This document shows positions 33,223 through 44,961 of a stretch of DNA of 64,000 bases, one piece after another. The translations under genes and the position numbers were made by a program. Within the stretch, counting starts at the first letter, position 1; each line of letters begins with the position of its first letter. This DNA comes from Williamsoniiplasma somnilux. Lineage in GTDB: Bacteria > Bacillota_I > Bacilli_A > Mycoplasmatales > Mycoplasmataceae. The notes beneath the pieces are model-generated. The model was not told where the DNA came from, searched no databases, and saw only the letters and a program-made list of their open reading frames with translations. The DNA is taken from the NCBI RefSeq assembly GCF_002804005.1, contig NZ_CP024965.1, positions 62,001-126,000 on the forward strand, read 5' to 3'.

Positions 33223-33336
33223 AGAAGCTTATATAGGATAGTAAAATGGACTATCGACTCCACCCCTAGACCAAAAGTAGGGACTATAAGTTACCATAAT
33301 TATCAAACCGTATTTTGTGCGGTTTATAAGCTTCTT
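33223..33336 (+). promoter_or_regulatory. 2'-deoxyguanosine-type (dG-I) riboswitch upstream of nrdJ
   Basis: From 33228 to 33290 the sequence follows the M. florum dG aptamer almost base for base: CTTATA...P1, GGATAG-TAAAATGG-ACTATC P2, the altered junction GACTCCACC in place of GTTTCTACC, the short P3 CCCTA...TAGGG, and GACTATAAG. C is at position 74. P1 strand AGAAGCTTATA (33223-33233) is perfectly complementary to TATAAGCTTCT (33325-33335), a likely switching arm. A separate stem (AAACCGTA/TGCGGTTT, about 33305-33325) lies between. The M. florum aptamer is known to bind 2'-deoxyguanosine; binding here is inferred. Confidence 0.9.
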
Positions 33337-33372
33337 CAATGAGTAATTAAGATTAAAGGGGCACATATAATT

Positions 33373-35844
33373 ATGTATAATGAAAAAATAATTAGCAATT
33401 TAAATGAAGACATCAAAACTCACTTCAAAAATATTTTTCCAATTGAGAAAAATTATAAATTGCATTTTGAAGGTGTCTCAAGAATGGTTATGTTAGACCG
33501 TTATTCTCAAAAAGACGAAACTTTAAAAACTTTAAAAGTTGGAGACATTGTCTTGACAATAATTAAAGAAGATCCAAACTATCCTTCACGTGGAATTGGG
33601 CGTGTTATTGAAATCAGAAATGATGGTAAATGTTTAATTGATGTTGAAGACCAATATTTAAATAATATTTCAGATGATTTAAAAGCAGATAAAAATGTTC
33701 CAAATTTAATTTTGAAAAATAAACAAACTCTTTCAAAACCAATAGAACTTTATTATGAACAAATTGCTAAACGTGTAGGTTCTCATTTGGGAACAGGTGA
33801 AAGCAATGAGATAATTAATGCTTTTGTTCATGAACTTATGGAATTAAACTTTGTGCCAGCAGGTCGTGTTTTGTATGGAGCTGGTTCAAATAAAGAAGTT
33901 ACTTACTTTAATTGTTACGTAATGCCAATGCCAAAAGATTCACGTGAAGGAATTGCAAAACATCGTGAAGAAGCTGCCGAAATTATGTCAAGAGGAGGAG
34001 GGGTTGGAACCAACGGTTCAACTTTAAGACCAAAAGGATCTCCGGCTCTAAGTGTTGGGGGTTCATCATCAGGAGCTGTTTCTTGATTAAATGACCTTTC
34101 GCAACTAACACACTTGATTGAACAAGGTGGTTCAAGACGTGGAGCGCAAATGATCATGTTAGCCGATTGACACCCTGATGTAATTGAATTTATTATTTCG
34201 AAAATGCAAAATGTTAATTCATTACAGTTCATTAAACAAAACTTTAGATCAGAATTAATTTTAAATGAAGTGAATAAAAAAATTACTTTTAAACCTTTTG
34301 ATGCTAATGAAAGAAATGTTTATGAAAATATTATTCAACATAAACAAAACTTCGATGAGAAATTTATTAAAGACATTGAGAAAAAATTATATTCTGGAGG
34401 AACTTATGAAGTAGTTGATTCAAAATTTTTAACTGGGGCCAATATTTCGATTGCAATTTCTGATAAATTTATGGAAGCAGTTGAAAATAACTTAGAGTGA
34501 GAATTTATGTTTCCAGATAATTTAAATTTCACTCCAGAGCAAAAGAAATTTTATGATGAAAAGTGACATGAAATTGGAAATGTCTTTGAATGAGAAGCGT
34601 TAGGATATCCTGTTAAAAAACATTCTAAAATTTCAGCTCGTGAGTTATATAAATTAATTAATTTTTGTGCAACTTACTCAGCTGAACCAGGCATTTTCTT
34701 CTTGGACAGAGCTAACAAAATGACAAATGCTCAAGGTTATGGACAAAAAGTTGTATGTACAAACCCTTGTGGTGAACAACCATTGGCGCCTTATTCAGTA
34801 TGTAATTTAGGAGCTATCAATCTTTCTAATTTTGTAAACAAATCAACAAAAGAAATTTTGTTTAATAAACTTAAAGAAACTGTTAAGACAGCGGTAAGAA
34901 TGCAAGATAATATTATTGATGCGACTCCATATTTCCTAGAACAAAATAAAAAACAAGCATTAGGAGAAAGAAGAATCGGATTAGGTGTTATGGGATTACA
35001 TGACATGCTGATTTGAGCTGGTGTTAAATACGGAAGTCAAGAAGGCAATAAAATTGTTGATGAAGTATTTAAAACTATTACAGTAACCGCTTATGAAACA
35101 TCAATTGCTTTGGCAAAAGAAAAAGGTGTATTCCCATTCTTGGTTGATCGCCAAAAATTTATTCAATCAGGATTTATGAAATCAATGCCAAAACATATTC
35201 AAGATGGTATTGTAGAGTTTGGTTTAAGAAATTCCCATCTAATTACAGTGGCCCCAACAGGTTCAACGGGAACAATGGTTGGATGCTCAACAGGATTAGA
35301 ACCATACTTCGCATTCACTTACTTTAGAAGTGGAAGATTAGGTAAATTTATGGAAGTAAAAGCACCAATTGTTGAGCAATGATTAAATTACAATCCAGAA
35401 TTCATTAATAAACAATTGCCAAATATGTTTGTTAATGCCATGTCGTTAAGCCCAACAGAGCATGCTGATGTTCAATGTATTATTCAAAGATGAGTTGATT
35501 CATCAATTTCAAAAACTGTTAATGCTCCAAAAGGTTATACAGTTTCTCAAGTTGAAGAAATTTATTCATACCTGTATAAAAACGGAGCAAAAGGTGGAAC
35601 AGTTTATGTTGACGGTTCCCGTGATACTCAAGTCCTTTCTTTAGAAAAAGAAGAAAACTTATTTGAAGAAGAATTTACTAAAAAAGGAGTAGGTTTACAA
35701 GAACACACTATTTCCGAAACTCCAAAAAATATCGGAAGTGAAATTGGTGATACTTGTCCTGTTTGTGAATTAGGAACTCTAATTGATTCAGGTGGTTGTG
35801 TTACTTGCAACAATTGCAATGCCCAAGTTAAATGTGGTTTATAA
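33373..35844 (+). CDS. nrdJ: Adenosylcobalamin-dependent (class II) ribonucleotide reductase
   Basis: The 823-residue enzyme reduces ribonucleotides without oxygen or an NrdF radical subunit. The active-site loop NPCGEQPLAPYSVCNLGAI is near residue 463, with YFNCYVMP near 178 as the partner Cys, VAPTGSTGTM, and LGVMGLHDMLIW. The C-terminus has CPVCELG...GCVTCNNC...KCGL, the zinc/redox tail of class II enzymes. These features and the lack of class I residues separate it from NrdE. AAAGGGG precedes ATG 33373 by about 11 bases. Two genes downstream look like its cofactor uptake. Many TGA codons are Trp. Most Mollicutes are known to use class Ib NrdEFI instead. Confidence 0.94.
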
Positions 35845-35865
35845 AAAAGAAAATTAATAAAAATT

Positions 35866-35897
35866 TAAAAAGACTTCTTTAGAGCGAAGTCTTTTTT
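35866..35897 (+). terminator. Terminator after nrdJ
   Basis: A stem of about 11 bases (AAAAGACTTC/GAAGTCTTTT) with a loop of eight is followed by T. The next gene begins 15 bases on, so some read-through may feed it. Confidence 0.8.
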
Positions 35898-35911
35898 AGA
35901 GAGAGGTTAAA

Positions 35912-36493
35912 ATGATTAATTCAAAACAAAAAAATAATAATGAAAAAACTGAAGCAGATAAATTAACTAATCAAAATTGAAAAATTAAATGATTAACAAT
36001 TTTGTCAGCAACTTTAACAGCTTTAGTTATCGGAACTTTTATTTGGTTATTTGTTTTAAATGACAAATTAAATAGTACTAGAAAAATTATTTCAAGATTA
36101 GATCAAATCAGCTTAGAAATTAATGTTAAAGTAGCGCCAAATAGTGCAGAAGATAACGATTTTATTGAAGATGTTAAACCAGCATTGAGTTATCACTATA
36201 AAGACGAAAAATTGAAAAATTTTTTAGGTTTAACTTTAGGTGATTGACTTCAAAAACAAACAAATATTTTTAAACTTTCTCCACCAAGTCAATATGGTAT
36301 ATATGTTGAAAATATTTTAAATGCCAAAATTGATAAAGGTTGATGAAGTGTTTCTAGTTCAACTGATGAAGAGTGTTTAAAAAATGCTGAACAAGATCAA
36401 AACGGAATTAAATATTCTTCTCCAGTTGGGGTTTCGTATCTTTATTTACAACCAGGATATAATGAATTTACATTTTGAGCAGTTAAATTATAA
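35912..36493 (+). CDS. Membrane-anchored DUF4430-like (transcobalamin-C-like) protein
   Basis: The 193-residue protein has a polar start, one membrane helix (about 28-50: LTILSATLTALVIGTFIWLFV) and an outer domain. The outer part (about 105-193) has GDWLQ, GIYVENILNAKIDKGWW, an internal Cys, GVSYLYLQPG and FTFWAVKL. This recalls the DUF4430/transcobalamin C-terminal fold (glycine-tryptophan block, then a closing strand). It lies between nrdJ and an ECF S component, so a surface B12-capture role is attractive. Family assignment is moderate; function is inference. Confidence 0.6.
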
Positions 36494-36517
36494 TAATTAA
36501 AAAGAAAGCGAGGCGTC

Positions 36518-37111
36518 ATGAGAAAGTCGTTATTAATTACCTTAAAAATAACTTTTATTGGCGTTTATGCCGCTTTAGTTTACGCATTACAAGTAGCGTT
36601 AGCATCAATTCCTAATGTTGAATTAGTGACATTGATGTTATCAATTGCTGGATTATGTATGCATCGCTATATGTCAATGACTATAGCTTTAATTTTTGTT
36701 CTTTTAGAAGCTTTAACTTATGGTTTTGGTGACTGAGTTATTTTGTATATTATTGTATGGCCACTACTTACTTTGAGTTTTTCTCTCTTTAAAAAATATG
36801 CCGAATACGCTTGAGTTTTGGTGATTGCAGTTAACACTATTTTCGGCTTTTTATTTGGAGCTATTGATGCTGGAATTAAATATTTATTGTATGATCAATC
36901 AACGATGATTGCTTATTGAATTAAAGGCTTGGTCTTTGATTTAATTCATGGTGTAGGAAACTTTATGATTGCACTATTATGCTTTAAACCAGTTTATGCT
37001 GTGGTTTCGCGTTATTGTAAAAAATACATTAATGCACCCTTGTTCAAAATTAAAAATTTCGATTTCAAGATTATGGGTTGTGGATTCTGTGTTTCCAAAT
37101 TTTATATTTAA
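36518..37111 (+). CDS. ECF transporter S component (probable cobalamin, CbrT-like)
   Basis: The 197-residue protein has about six hydrophobic segments and the S-component pattern: YALQVALASIPNVELVTLML, FGDWVILYIIVWPLL, then helices around GFLFGAIDAGIKYLL and GLVFDLIHGVGNF. The IPNVELVTL stretch is typical of the vitamin S-component group that includes the cobalamin protein CbrT. Context (nrdJ, DUF4430-like protein) supports B12, not proven by sequence. It would use the shared EcfAT module encoded elsewhere. A strong terminator follows. Confidence 0.72.
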
Positions 37112-37140
37112 AAAAGCGAGTAATATTACTCGCTTTTTTA
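37111..37140 (+). terminator. Terminator of the nrdJ-ECF region
   Basis: A near-perfect dyad (AAAAAGCGAGTAAT/ATTACTCGCTTTTT) directly overlaps the stop of the S-component gene. Confidence 0.9.
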
Positions 37141-37227
37141 AATATAACTAACACTCTTTATATAGGTTTTTTCGCTTTTTTAATTAAATAATGTAGTAAA
37201 ATCACTTTAAAGAGTCAGGGTGATTTT

Positions 37228-37887
37228 ATGAATAAAAAAATGTATTTATTAAATTATATTTTTTTTCTCTTATTTGTTCCTAATTTATTAATGGTTGTTT
37301 GAGCACAAGGTAAAAGTTATGAAAATCATTATTTTATTAATTTTTCATTGGTTTGATTTTTTTGATTAAATTTTATGATTTATTCTGTATATTTATCTTT
37401 TAAAAACAAAATGAATAATCACGGAAAAACTGTACATTTTTTTAATTCAATTCATTTTTTTATTGGTTCAATTCTTTTAATTATTTGTGCAATGTCACTT
37501 TTTGCACCAAGCATGTCACACACCAAAAACGTAGTTTCTCCAGTGTCGAACTTATTTGTGGCCATGCTTATTTGTGGTTTTATATTTTTGGTTTATTTAA
37601 TGGACAAAAACATCAACAACATCTTAATCTTTTATTACAAAAATAGTTTCAAAAAAATTATTAAAAAATTTCATATTTTGACAATTAGCAAAAGTTTTAA
37701 AACTATTTTAAAAAGAATTTTTTTGCAACTATTAATTTCAAAAATTATTTTCATAAACAATTATTTAGTTAATGTCTTTTTGATTTCTAAAAAGAACATT
37801 TTTGAAATTTTAAAATCAGATAAATTTGCGTACAAACCAGCTCTTTCTTTTTTAAGTATTAATTATAAAAAGAAAGGTAAATTATGA
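37228..37887 (+). CDS. Hypothetical membrane protein in an ABC exporter operon
   Basis: The 219-residue protein has about four membrane helices (near 7-25, 38-58, 73-96, 108-128), then a long Lys- and Ile-rich cytoplasmic tail. I recognise no family. It overlaps the ABC ATPase gene by four bases (ATGA), so the products are probably made together and may act in one transporter. Confidence 0.75.
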
Positions 37888-38777
37888 AAGTTATAGAAAT
37901 AAAAAATTTAACAAAAAAATTCAAAACTGGTTACGGGATTTTTGATATTAATATTGAAGTTAAAGCCGGAGAAGTTTATGGTTATTTAGGTCCTAATGGA
38001 TCTGGTAAATCAACAACAATTAGACATATTATGGGTTACCTTAAACCCCAAGCTGGTTCTGCTCATATCTTTGGTAAAGATGCTTGATTAGAATCAAATT
38101 TAATTCAAAATGATTTAGGGTATTTACCGGGAGAAATTGCTTTTCCTGAATATAATTCGGGAATAGATTTTATTAAAATGATTTTTAATTTAAGAGAACA
38201 AACTAATTGAGATTATGTCGAAGAATTAATTAATTATTGAGAGTTTGATCCTAATGTAAAAATTAAAAAAATGTCTAAGGGGATGAAGCAAAAAGTTGGT
38301 CTTGTGATTGCGTTTATGCACAAACCCAAGTTATTGGTTTTAGATGAACCCACCAATGGATTAGACCCATTAATGCAAGAAAAATTTATTAGCTTGATTT
38401 TAAAAGAAAAAGCTGCTGGAACAACAGTTTTAATGAGTTCACATATTTTTGCTGAAATCGAAAAAACTTGTGACAAAGTTGCCATTATTAAATCAGGCAG
38501 AATTATTTCCGATGTAGAAATGAATAAATTGAAATTAAAAAGTGATCGTAAATATGAAATTGAGTTTGTAGACAGCAAAGTCCTCAAGGAATATTTATAT
38601 AAAAATTCAAAAACTAAACATTTATATAAAATTCCGTATGATCAAGTTGATGATTTCTTTGAAAAATTAAAAAAATTTAATATTAAAGATTTTAATGAAA
38701 TTCCGTTTTCTTTAGAGGAGTATTTTTTAGACTTTTACAAAAAAGAAGAAAAACAAGGAGGAATTAAAAATGTTTAA
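37884..38777 (+). CDS. ABC transporter ATP-binding protein
   Basis: The 297-residue ATPase has Walker A GPNGSGKST (about 38-46), a Q-loop region GYLPGEIAF, signature MSKGMKQKV, Walker B LLVLDEPTNGLDP and H-loop SSHIF. The CcmA/NatA-like form is usual for ABC-2 exporters. It sits between two membrane proteins and overlaps both ends (38770-38777 overlaps the permease). Substrate unknown; lipid, drug or peptide export are possible. Confidence 0.92.
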
Positions 38778-39516
38778 TAAAGAAATTATTAAAAGTTCAG
38801 TTAAAGAAAGTTGAATTCTTTGAGTTGCCTTAACTGCTTTATCGTTTGGTTGTTTATTATCGGTAATTATTACAGGACATGCATCAGATAGAATCCCTAG
38901 TATGCAGCAATTTATACAAGTTTCATTCTTTAGTATTTTAGCAACGATGTTTCCGATGATTTTTATAGCTGTTATTGGAAATAAATTAATAACTGGAGAA
39001 GTTGAAAAAGGTCATATGGCTTATTTATTGTCTTCACCACTATCAAGAACACAAATTATAATTAGTAAAATGAATTTCTTTATTTTATCAGTTATTGCTC
39101 ATGTTTTTGTATTGTATATAACTGGGGTTATTGCGTTTTCTATTTATGAAACAGATATAACAATGCTTAACTGAACACTAATTTGTTTAAACTTTTTAGG
39201 TTTATTAATATCATTGTCAGCAATTGCATTCTTTGTTTCTACATATTTTAACAAGTCATCGCTATCACTATCAATAACTGGAGGATTAACATTATTATTT
39301 ATTGTTTTTAACTTTTTGGGAGGCACAGGAGCACAGTTATTCACAAGTTTTGAGTGAATCAAGTACTTGTCATTAATTTCTTTAATGGATGTGCCAAACA
39401 TTAATGCTTCAGATGTTCTTACATGATTGCCACAATCACTTGCTTTATTTGGTTTGAGTGTATGTTTATATATTGGTTCGATATATGTCTTTAAAAACAA
39501 AGATTTACCACTTTAA
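38770..39516 (+). CDS. ABC-2 type transporter permease
   Basis: The 248-residue protein has about six membrane helices and the ABC-2 pattern of a cytoplasmic ...ITGEVEKGHMAYLLSSPLSRTQIIISK stretch after the second helix, as in exporters. It is encoded last in the operon with the upstream ATPase. The substrate is unknown. Confidence 0.88.
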
Positions 39517-39529
39517 AATTAACATAACA

Positions 39530-39557
39530 AAAAAAAGAGCTTATTGCTCTTTTTTTG
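39530..39557. terminator. Bidirectional terminator between the ABC operon and topA
   Basis: AAAAAGAGC pairs with GCTCTTTTT around TTATT and has T runs on both strands. On the minus strand it overlaps the topA stop. Confidence 0.88.
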
Positions 39558-41541
39558 TTTTCTTATTTTTTCTTTCTTCAAAAGCTTTTTTACGATCTTC
39601 TAAAAATTTCTTTCTTGCTTCAGCTCTGGCAGCTTTTTCTTCAGGTGTTGGTTCTAAATATTCTTTTCAGCTACCATCTGGTTGTTCATATTCACGATAT
39701 CCACAACCAGTAGTTGTGAAGTTAGAACAACCACGTCCACGACCGAATTTTGATTTTATAAACACTAGTGTTCCTATTTTACATCTTGGACAAGGCAAAT
39801 CACTAGTTTTTGCTTTTTCATTTTCTACTTTTACTTTTTCGTTTAATTCACTATAAATTTCTTTTAGTCAGTCTTTACCATTGTCTTTACCATTTGCAAT
39901 TTCATCTAGTTTTGTTTCCATTTGTGCTGTGTAACCTAAATCAAATAAATGTGGGAAACCTTGGTATAAGTAATCATTTGCTGTGTAACCTTTATCAGTT
40001 ACTTCAATAGCTTTACCCTTATGATAAATTGTATATTCACGTTCCTTTAAAGTAGATAGAGTAGGGTTATATGTTGAAGGTCTTCCAATTCCTAAATTTT
40101 TTAATTCTTTAATTAAAGAAGCTTGGTTAAACATTTTTGGTGGCATTGTTTTAGCATCTTCATTGATAATTTTGTCTTTACTAATTTCTACTGAAAATTT
40201 ATCATTAAAAGTAAAACCTTTAGGAGCTGAATCAGTAACTTGTTCAATCACTTCTTCATTATCATCCATTTCCACATTTTCATCCAAATTATCTTTTTTA
40301 ATTCCTTGGTAACCTAAATCTTTAACTTCTTGTCAAGATTGTTTGAATTCATAATTATTATTCATTAAAGTTCAACGGTGATTAATTCCACTTGGTCCAC
40401 GCATTAAAGATTTAACAGTATTTCATCATATTAAAGAGTACAAACGTTTTTGAGTTTCATCCTCAATTTGAATTTGCTCTGGAGTTGCTTTTAAATCAGT
40501 CGGTCTAATCGATTCATGAGCATCTTGAGCATTTGCATCTTTTTTAACAATCACGATATCTTTAAATAAATTGTTTTCAAAATTTGTATTAATGTAATTC
40601 TTTGCATCTTTAACAAAAGCTTCTGAGTAACGATTTGAATCTGTACGAATATAAGTTACTAATCCATTTTCATATAGTTTTTGCGCTGCTATTGAAATTT
40701 GGGAAGCGCTTAATCTTAATTTTGAAAAACCATCCTGTAAAAGGCTAGCAGTAGAGTAGGGTTTAAAACTTCTAGTTTCAAATTCATTTCCCTTATATTC
40801 AACACATTGATAATTGGTATCTAATGTATTAATGATTTCTTGAGCTTGAGAGCTGGTTATGTAGCCAGTTTTTTCGGTATTAACAACTTTTTTATCTAAA
40901 CCTTTGTTCAAAGTTAACAAGATATTGTTTTTTTTATCAACAACACTAATTTTTTGATATTTAACTTCTTTAAATTGTTTAATAAGTTTGTCTCTGGTTA
41001 CCAAAATATTTAAAGCTGGTGTTTGTACTCGTCCAGCACTCATTAAACCTGTTGTTTTTTGCAATGATTTAGAAACAAGATAACCAATTATTTTATCTAG
41101 CATTTGTCTTGTGACTTGAGCATTTATTAAATCTTGATCTAAATCTCTTAAATTATTAAATGCATCAATAACAGCTTCTTTTGTTATTTCATTAAACGTT
41201 GCTCTTTTAATTTTGTTAGGGTCCTGTTCAAAAAGATTAGCTAAATGATATGAAATAGCTTCTCCTTCGCGATCTGGATCTGATGCTAAAACAATTAAGT
41301 CAGCAGCCTTACCTGCTTTTTTAATGGCGGTAATATTTTTAGACTTAGTTCTATCTAAAGCAAAATCTGGAGTCATAGTTTCAAGATCAATACCCAAACC
41401 TCAAGTTCCTTTATCCGCAATTCTATTAATGTGTCCACCACTTGCTAATACTGTATATTCGTTTTCAGGAAAAGCTTCTTCTAAGAAGTGTTGGATCTTG
41501 ACAATTTTTGATGGTGATTCTAAAAGTACTAATATTTTCAT
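39541..41541 (-). CDS. topA: DNA topoisomerase I
   Basis: The 666-residue type IA enzyme relaxes negative supercoils. Toprim motifs are LLESPSKI and SDPDREGEA; the active Tyr is in VTYIRTDSNR; SAGRVQTPAL and DAHESIRPTD are further blocks. One C-terminal zinc finger (CPRCKIGTL...CSN..TTGCGYRE) is present. The tail is rich in Glu, Arg and Lys. AAAGAGG lies six bases before ATG 41541. It is divergent from gltX. Confidence 0.95.
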
Positions 41542-41716
41542 CTATTGACCTCTTTCTATTTATTGTTTATAACACCTTTAATTTTAAAAAAAATACAAAT
41601 TTTTATTTTTAAAAGCAAATTTAACAAGTTTTAATAGTCATTGTATACACTCATTTTAATATCATACCTAAATATTAATTATCTTTTTAAGACAAAAAAG
41701 GTAAGATATATTATGA

Positions 41717-43177
<1,461 letters not shown>

Positions 43178-43178
43178 G

Positions 43179-43202
43179 TAAAAGAAAAATCCTTTTCTTT
43201 TA
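43179..43202 (+). terminator. Probable gltX terminator
   Basis: A ten-base perfect stem (TAAAAGAAAA/TTTTCTTTTA) with loop ATCC lies directly after the stop. It is A+T only in the stem except for one pair, so strength is uncertain. Confidence 0.6.
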
Positions 43203-43236
43203 AATATAATATACAAGTAAAGAGGTAACGTTATTT

Positions 43237-44448
43237 ATGTACGAAAAAGTAATTAGAGATAGTGTTCACGGAGATATTATTTTTGACAATCCAATTTATT
43301 TAGAAATTATTGATACACCTGAATTTCAAAGACTAAGAAGAATTTTACAACTTGGTGGTTCAACCATTGCATACCCTAGTGCAACTCATACAAGATTTTC
43401 TCATTCCATTGGTGTCTATCATATTGTTGGCATTTTCGTTGATTCGATTGAGTTTACAAAACATGTTAGTGAAAAAGACAAAGTTTTGGTTAAACTAGCT
43501 GGTTTAATGCACGATCTTGGTCATGGCCCTTTTTCTCATACTTTTGAAAAAATCACTACACAATCACATGAACAATACACGATTGATATCATTTCTAACA
43601 AACACGGAAATATTTATCCAATACTTAAAAAATATGACATTAATCCAAAAAATGTTTGTGATATTATTCGTGGTACATATAAAAATAAAATTATTAATTT
43701 ATTAGTTTCATCTCAACTTGATGCTGATAGACTTGATTACTTAATGCGCGACTCATACAATTGTGGTGTTGATTATGCTGCCTTGGATATTAACTGAATA
43801 GTTAGACATATTAAGATAATTGAGAATAAAATTGTTTTTCCTTACAAATCTATTAACGCAATTGAATCTTATTTATTGGGTAGATATCATATGTATCAAC
43901 AAGTTTACAATCATAAAATGTCGATTCTTTTTGATGCAATGTTTGTTTCTTGATTTAAAAGAATTGAAGAATTATATAATTCTGGATTTGAATTTAAGAA
44001 TAAAAATTTAATTTTAAATTTACAACCGATTCTTGATAAAGGAATTATAAAAGTTCAAAACTATTTAATGTATGATGATTACAAAATGGCAGAAATGTTT
44101 AAAATTTGTGTAGATGAATCAGATTTGGTTTTAGCAGATTTTTCTAATCGTTTGATTAATCGTAAATATTTTGCAATCTATAAAGAAAGCGAAATAAGGA
44201 TTAAAGAAGTTAAAGAAGCGATAGCAAAGAAAAATTTAAATGAAAAATATTATCTATTAAAAACTCATTCTAAAAAATTAACAGTTTATGTTGATGGAAT
44301 GATTGATGGTAAAGATGAGACCATTTGAATAGAAGAAAAAGGGATTGTAAAACCGTTATCAAAATTATCAATGTTTGCCAACTCTATGAAAACAATTAAC
44401 AAAACTAATGTTGAAGAAAATTATTTATTTCCCAAAGATTTAGTGTAA
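43237..44448 (+). CDS. HD-domain phosphohydrolase (YwfO/dGTPase-like)
   Basis: The 403-residue protein begins VIRDSVHGDIIF and has the HD metal ligands: ATHTRFSHSIGVYH, LMHDLGHGPFSHTFE, SSQLDADRLDYLMRDS. This is the YwfO/SAMHD1-like branch, whose known members hydrolyse dNTPs. Such a dNTPase would fit a genome that tunes deoxynucleotides by a dG riboswitch, but the substrate is untested here. TGA codons are Trp. Confidence 0.87.
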
Positions 44449-44481
44449 TATCTATTTGTTGTAAAAAAAGGAGAATTATTG

Positions 44482-44904
44482 ATGGCAAAATTGTCCAATA
44501 TTAATGCAGCTTATGAATTTTTAAAAGCTAAAAAAAATAAAGCAAAATTTGAAGATATTTCTAAAGCTGTTTTGAAACAAAACAAAATAGAATCAAACCA
44601 AAAGGATACTGCATTAGCAAGTCTTTATAGCAGCTTAGTCTTAGATAATAGATTTTCTTTAACTCCAGATGGTTCTTGAGCGTTAAAGGGAAATCTAAAA
44701 TTCGAAGATGTTAAAAAACAATATGCAAATTTAATTTTTGAACCAGTTAAGAAAAAGGTTGAAGTTGAAGAAATCGAAGAATCTGAAGAAGAGATCACTG
44801 ACATAATTGAAGAAGACCTTGAAAATGATGATGAAGAAATCGAAGAAGACGAAGAAGACGAAGAAATTGAAGAAATAAGTGATAAATTTTCAGATGACAA
44901 CTAA
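44482..44904 (+). CDS. rpoE: RNA polymerase delta subunit
   Basis: The 140-residue protein has the HARE-HTH-type N-terminal domain (AYEFLKAKKNKAKFEDISKAV, then LDNRF...DGSWAL) and a very acidic tail rich in Glu and Asp from about residue 92, as in Firmicute delta. It increases polymerase recycling and promoter specificity. The ATG at 44482 follows AAAGGAGA. pyrG follows directly, the same order as in Bacillus. Confidence 0.92.
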
Positions 44905-44961
44905 TTAGCCGTTTAAAACGTTTGTTTTAACGACTATTTTTATTTTAGAAAAGAGGGAACG

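Noticed and set aside
33130-33372. Cobalamin riboswitch before nrdJ
   Set aside because: No B12-box (GCCACTG-like) sequence; the leader is fully accounted for by the dG-type aptamer and its arms.
33915-34232. Minus-strand reading frame opposite nrdJ
   Set aside because: It mirrors a conserved enzyme, with no ribosome site or recognisable domain; the same holds for other antisense frames, such as 8192-8473 and 29036-29377.
44905-44961. pyrG attenuator
   Set aside because: The stem has a bulge and no clean T run, and there is no run of G or C at a start site that would suggest CTP-controlled attenuation.
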